Assembly (NCBI GenBank): GCA_964247055.1
Contig: OZ176053.1
Span: 12,648,001-12,712,000, forward strand
Source: Paragordius varius
Taxonomy: Eukaryota; Nematomorpha
Length of the DNA: 64,000 nucleotides
Direction: 5' to 3'
Under the pieces are notes generated by a model. It searched no databases, was not told the origin of the DNA, and worked only from the letters and a program-made list of their open reading frames with translations. Shown piece by piece: positions 61,370 to 64,000 of the stretch. How positions within the stretch are numbered: the stretch's first letter is position 1; every line of letters starts with the position of its first letter. The translations under genes were made by a program, and so were the position numbers.

Positions 61370-63963
61370 TTATATTGAATCTTCAAAATATGGCGTGTAT
61401 CTTGTTTTCATAGTCCGGTTTGTCGCCTCTCCTATACATATATATACATATAAATAGATTTTGATCAATCATATCATATAATTTAAATAAAAATGTATTA
61501 CGACTGTTTTTATCGCCATCCTTATCATTGTTGCTTGATCGATCTTTGGTCAACGATTCATCAAACGTGGATTGGAGCGAATGAGTTGATGAATAACGCG
61601 TTCCCCCCAAATGATCAAATATGGAAGAACTTCGGGATCGGGAAGCATATTCAGAAGTTCCAACACTTGAAGATCCACAATCAATTCCTTCGTCCTCAAC
61701 ATTGTGATTGCTGGCTGGTGTTGTTGTTGTTGTTGAGGAGGGTAAGGGCCAGCAAATAGAAGACCGTTTTCCCATATTAGCGGATATAGGGAACGGTGAG
61801 TTAGTCAAAGACCGAGAAATCGGGTCAGAAGGAACACTTGAATTCCGTATATTACATTCTTTTAACAAGATAGATGTGGACGTTGAAACACTTTTCCCCA
61901 TGTAGGATGACACGCACGAATAAATACCCTGATCTGACTCCTCCAAATCATGAACCAGTAAAACGTGTCGAGTTTCTCCTAGTTTCAGCACATTATATTT
62001 GGGTGATGCGCAAATCTCCTCCTCATCTTTAAACCTAATCAGTATTGGGTGATGTTAATTTTGATTAGAAAGAAAGTTGTGGCAAAAAAAGTAAAATAAA
62101 TGAAAATACCAACAAACGATGGATGTTATAGGGGCATCGATCAAAGTTTCTAACCGTAATGATTTGCCTTCGGCAGCGGCCATATTTTTCAACGGGGACA
62201 TTATTTTCATCTTATATTCTTTGAATATATAAAGATAGATTTTTATTATGAAAACAAACTAAAAATTTTATGATAATTCGCTAGAATATATTTTTTATGT
62301 TGCAATTAGGTAAAATACCTGGACATTTTGGCTTAAATGATTTTGGTGTCGCCTCGGTGCTTTGTGTTGATTTAATAGGTTTTGTTTTCACAACTTGGGT
62401 TGATTTAATCTAAATAAAAAATTAATTATAATAAAATATTATTAAAATTTTATGTTGAAAATTTAATTATTTATCGTAAATATTATCATTTGTAAAACGA
62501 ACGTTTCCTTGAATTATAACTTATATAATCGCATCCCTTGTAGAATTTCCTTTTACAAAAATTTTTAGAATTAATATTTAGCAAAGCTTCAATATCAATG
62601 TTATGATTGATAATTTAACGTAAGAATCATCACTGATATCTAAAAGGGTTAATAGGATATAAACAAAATTTTGAATTTACTGGTGTATGGTATTTAAAAA
62701 AAGTTTTATGGTAAAATTAATACTAATAAATTATTAGATAAAATGATTCCATCATTTTTCCATTGAATTTTTGGGATTTTGGAGTCAATCGTAACTTTCA
62801 CCCTGGTTAGCTTCAACAATTTTAACCGTAATTCTAAAAATCGACTTATTCGTGGCATATCTATAAAAATCAAAAAAAATCTCTATTATATATTTATATA
62901 ACAGAAAAAGATAACATATTCAAATTATGTTTTTATTTCTGATTCTCGAGCTATTAAAATAAAATAAGAATAATAGCGGCTTACTATTTATGTGAATACC
63001 CAAAAATCGATAAATACTTAAATTTTTCAAATATCTTATTTTTAGGTAAAATCACTATCTCAGTGGTTGTTAATCATATGCCATTAATGCTATAACAATA
63101 TTCTTATTAATTACAAAAATTTCACCATTACCACTTAAAACCCATTTTAGAATATATACGGTTACCAATATAATCGTCGCTCAAAATTGGATTATTTCGC
63201 AGTTGAGTGGTGGGAAGTGGGCCCTCACGTATTAAACCATAATGGAAAGCAGAATGATACGACCCCGAAGATCTGTCATTACTTTGTTTATCAACTATCA
63301 TGAGAGTAAAGAAGGCAGATGCCGACCCATATTTGTTGGTAAAAATACATTCATAGTTTCCATCATCCGCTAATTGGCATGAAAAAATGTGAAAAATTGC
63401 CGAATTGTATTGTTCTTCTATGGAGGTGCCTAAAATTCTATAAATAAAAATGGCTATATACATAACAAAATATTGGCTTGTGATTGATTTAATCACTTTT
63501 AAGCAATATTAAGAAAAAAATATTTTAAAGGTTATCTACCTAACAGGGAGGTTATCCTTTAACCAATTAATGAGTACTGGCCGGTCTTCAGACTCGAAAT
63601 CAATTTGAATAGAAAAGGGATCTTTAACCTTTATAGGATATAACATTAAATAGTTAATTAATTTTAGATAAACGCAAGATATAAAATTTAAACGATTGTG
63701 AAAAAACCTTAAGTATAAAGAGCTTAGGAGCCAACGATAAGCTAAAATCATTGAGCAACGTCGGTCTTCGCCCAATATGAGGTGTCATAATTTCCGAGGC
63801 AGCAGACATTTGTCCCAAGCCAGCAGCATTAACTGCACAGACACGATAACTAAATCCGGGGGTGTCTTCTGGCACGTCAATTATAAGAGGACCGCCGTTT
63901 TCATCTAATGTAAGGGAGCTGCTTTGGCTACTTGATATCGATCTTTTGGGGTACTTTTTAAGT
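61370..63963 (-). CDS. C-terminal part of an Ig/FnIII-domain protein (titin/twitchin/MLCK-like), partial
   Basis: Exons (minus): 63963-63708, 63628-63540, 63437-63166, 62860-62724, 62409-62319, 62218-62110, 62034-61502 and 61431-61370; 515 residues here, and the 5' part lies beyond the right edge. Order: end of an FnIII domain (GFSYRVCAVNAAGLGQMSAA), an I-set Ig (NWLKDNLPV...QLADDGNYECIFTNKYGSA), a half-seen Ig (KIPKIQWKNDGIIL), a Lys/Thr linker, a last Ig (VCWFKDEEEI...DLEESDQGIYSCVSSYMGK), then a Ser/Thr-rich tail. Ig and FnIII mixtures ending in a Ser-rich tail occur in muscle giants and kinases; an adhesion molecule is possible, but no membrane helix is seen in this part. The fourth exon (62860-62724) is the least certain, but its phases fit both neighbours. 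The final intron (61,432-61,501) is inferred: without it the frame would end at 61,383 with an implausible Phe/Tyr/Ile-rich tail. Confidence 0.85.
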
Positions 63964-64000
63964 CTATGAACAAATAAGACGTAAATTTATACCTAAAAAG

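Noticed and set aside
61383-61501. Read-through end of the Ig gene (…FLFKLYDMIDQNLFICIYMYRRG…)
   Set aside because: Composition changes to that of intron sequence, and a GT-AG intron (61,432-61,501) gives a smoother tail ending at 61,370.

Overview
The window is a piece of a very AT-rich animal nuclear genome. Genes are split by GT-AG introns from about 50 nt to several kb, and the product set is metazoan: a plexin, the cholinergic locus (VAChT plus ChAT), an animal-type Myb, an ankyrin/SOCS-like protein and a muscle-type Ig/FnIII protein. The species cannot be named from this sequence. Composition and compact genes would fit a small lophotrochozoan or other invertebrate. No tRNA, rRNA, CRISPR or LTR/viral fossil was recognised.

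Layout, left to right. 2.67-3.33 kb (+): a five-exon cysteine-rich metallothionein-like gene. 4.7-6.4 kb: a decayed tandem array with a unit near 309 bp. 7.4-15.7 kb (+): a 12-exon Myb gene (866 aa) with R2 and R3 repeats, carrying a 1.5-kb fold-back element in its large intron. 16.6-17.2 kb: a MITE-like inverted-repeat element. 17.9-19.8 kb (-): an ankyrin-repeat gene whose two coding exons are separated by only 23 nt. 20.9-21.5 kb: another long-inverted-repeat element. 22.2-22.8 kb (-): a small three-exon gene for a 141-aa protein with a KVRF (PP1-docking type) motif. 25.7-45.1 kb (-): a complete 28-exon plexin (2,924 aa), its introns holding hAT-like and fold-back repeats. 45.1-54.7 kb: a long gene-poor stretch with mariner and hAT transposase fossils and the presumed promoter of the cholinergic locus. 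54.7-61.1 kb (+): VAChT on one coding exon, followed by the 14 coding exons of ChAT. 61.4 kb to the right edge (-): the 3' end of an Ig/FnIII gene that converges on ChAT.

How the genes relate. VAChT and ChAT form the classical cholinergic gene locus: one makes acetylcholine and the other loads it into vesicles, probably from one promoter with a shared upstream exon. Plexin (semaphorin receptor), Myb and the others are functionally independent neighbours. Exon phases were followed by hand through every intron. The complete models of plexin (8,775 nt), Myb (2,601 nt), ChAT (1,848 nt), the ankyrin gene (1,890 nt), the metallothionein-like gene (276 nt) and the KVRF gene (426 nt) all come out as multiples of three with no internal stop.
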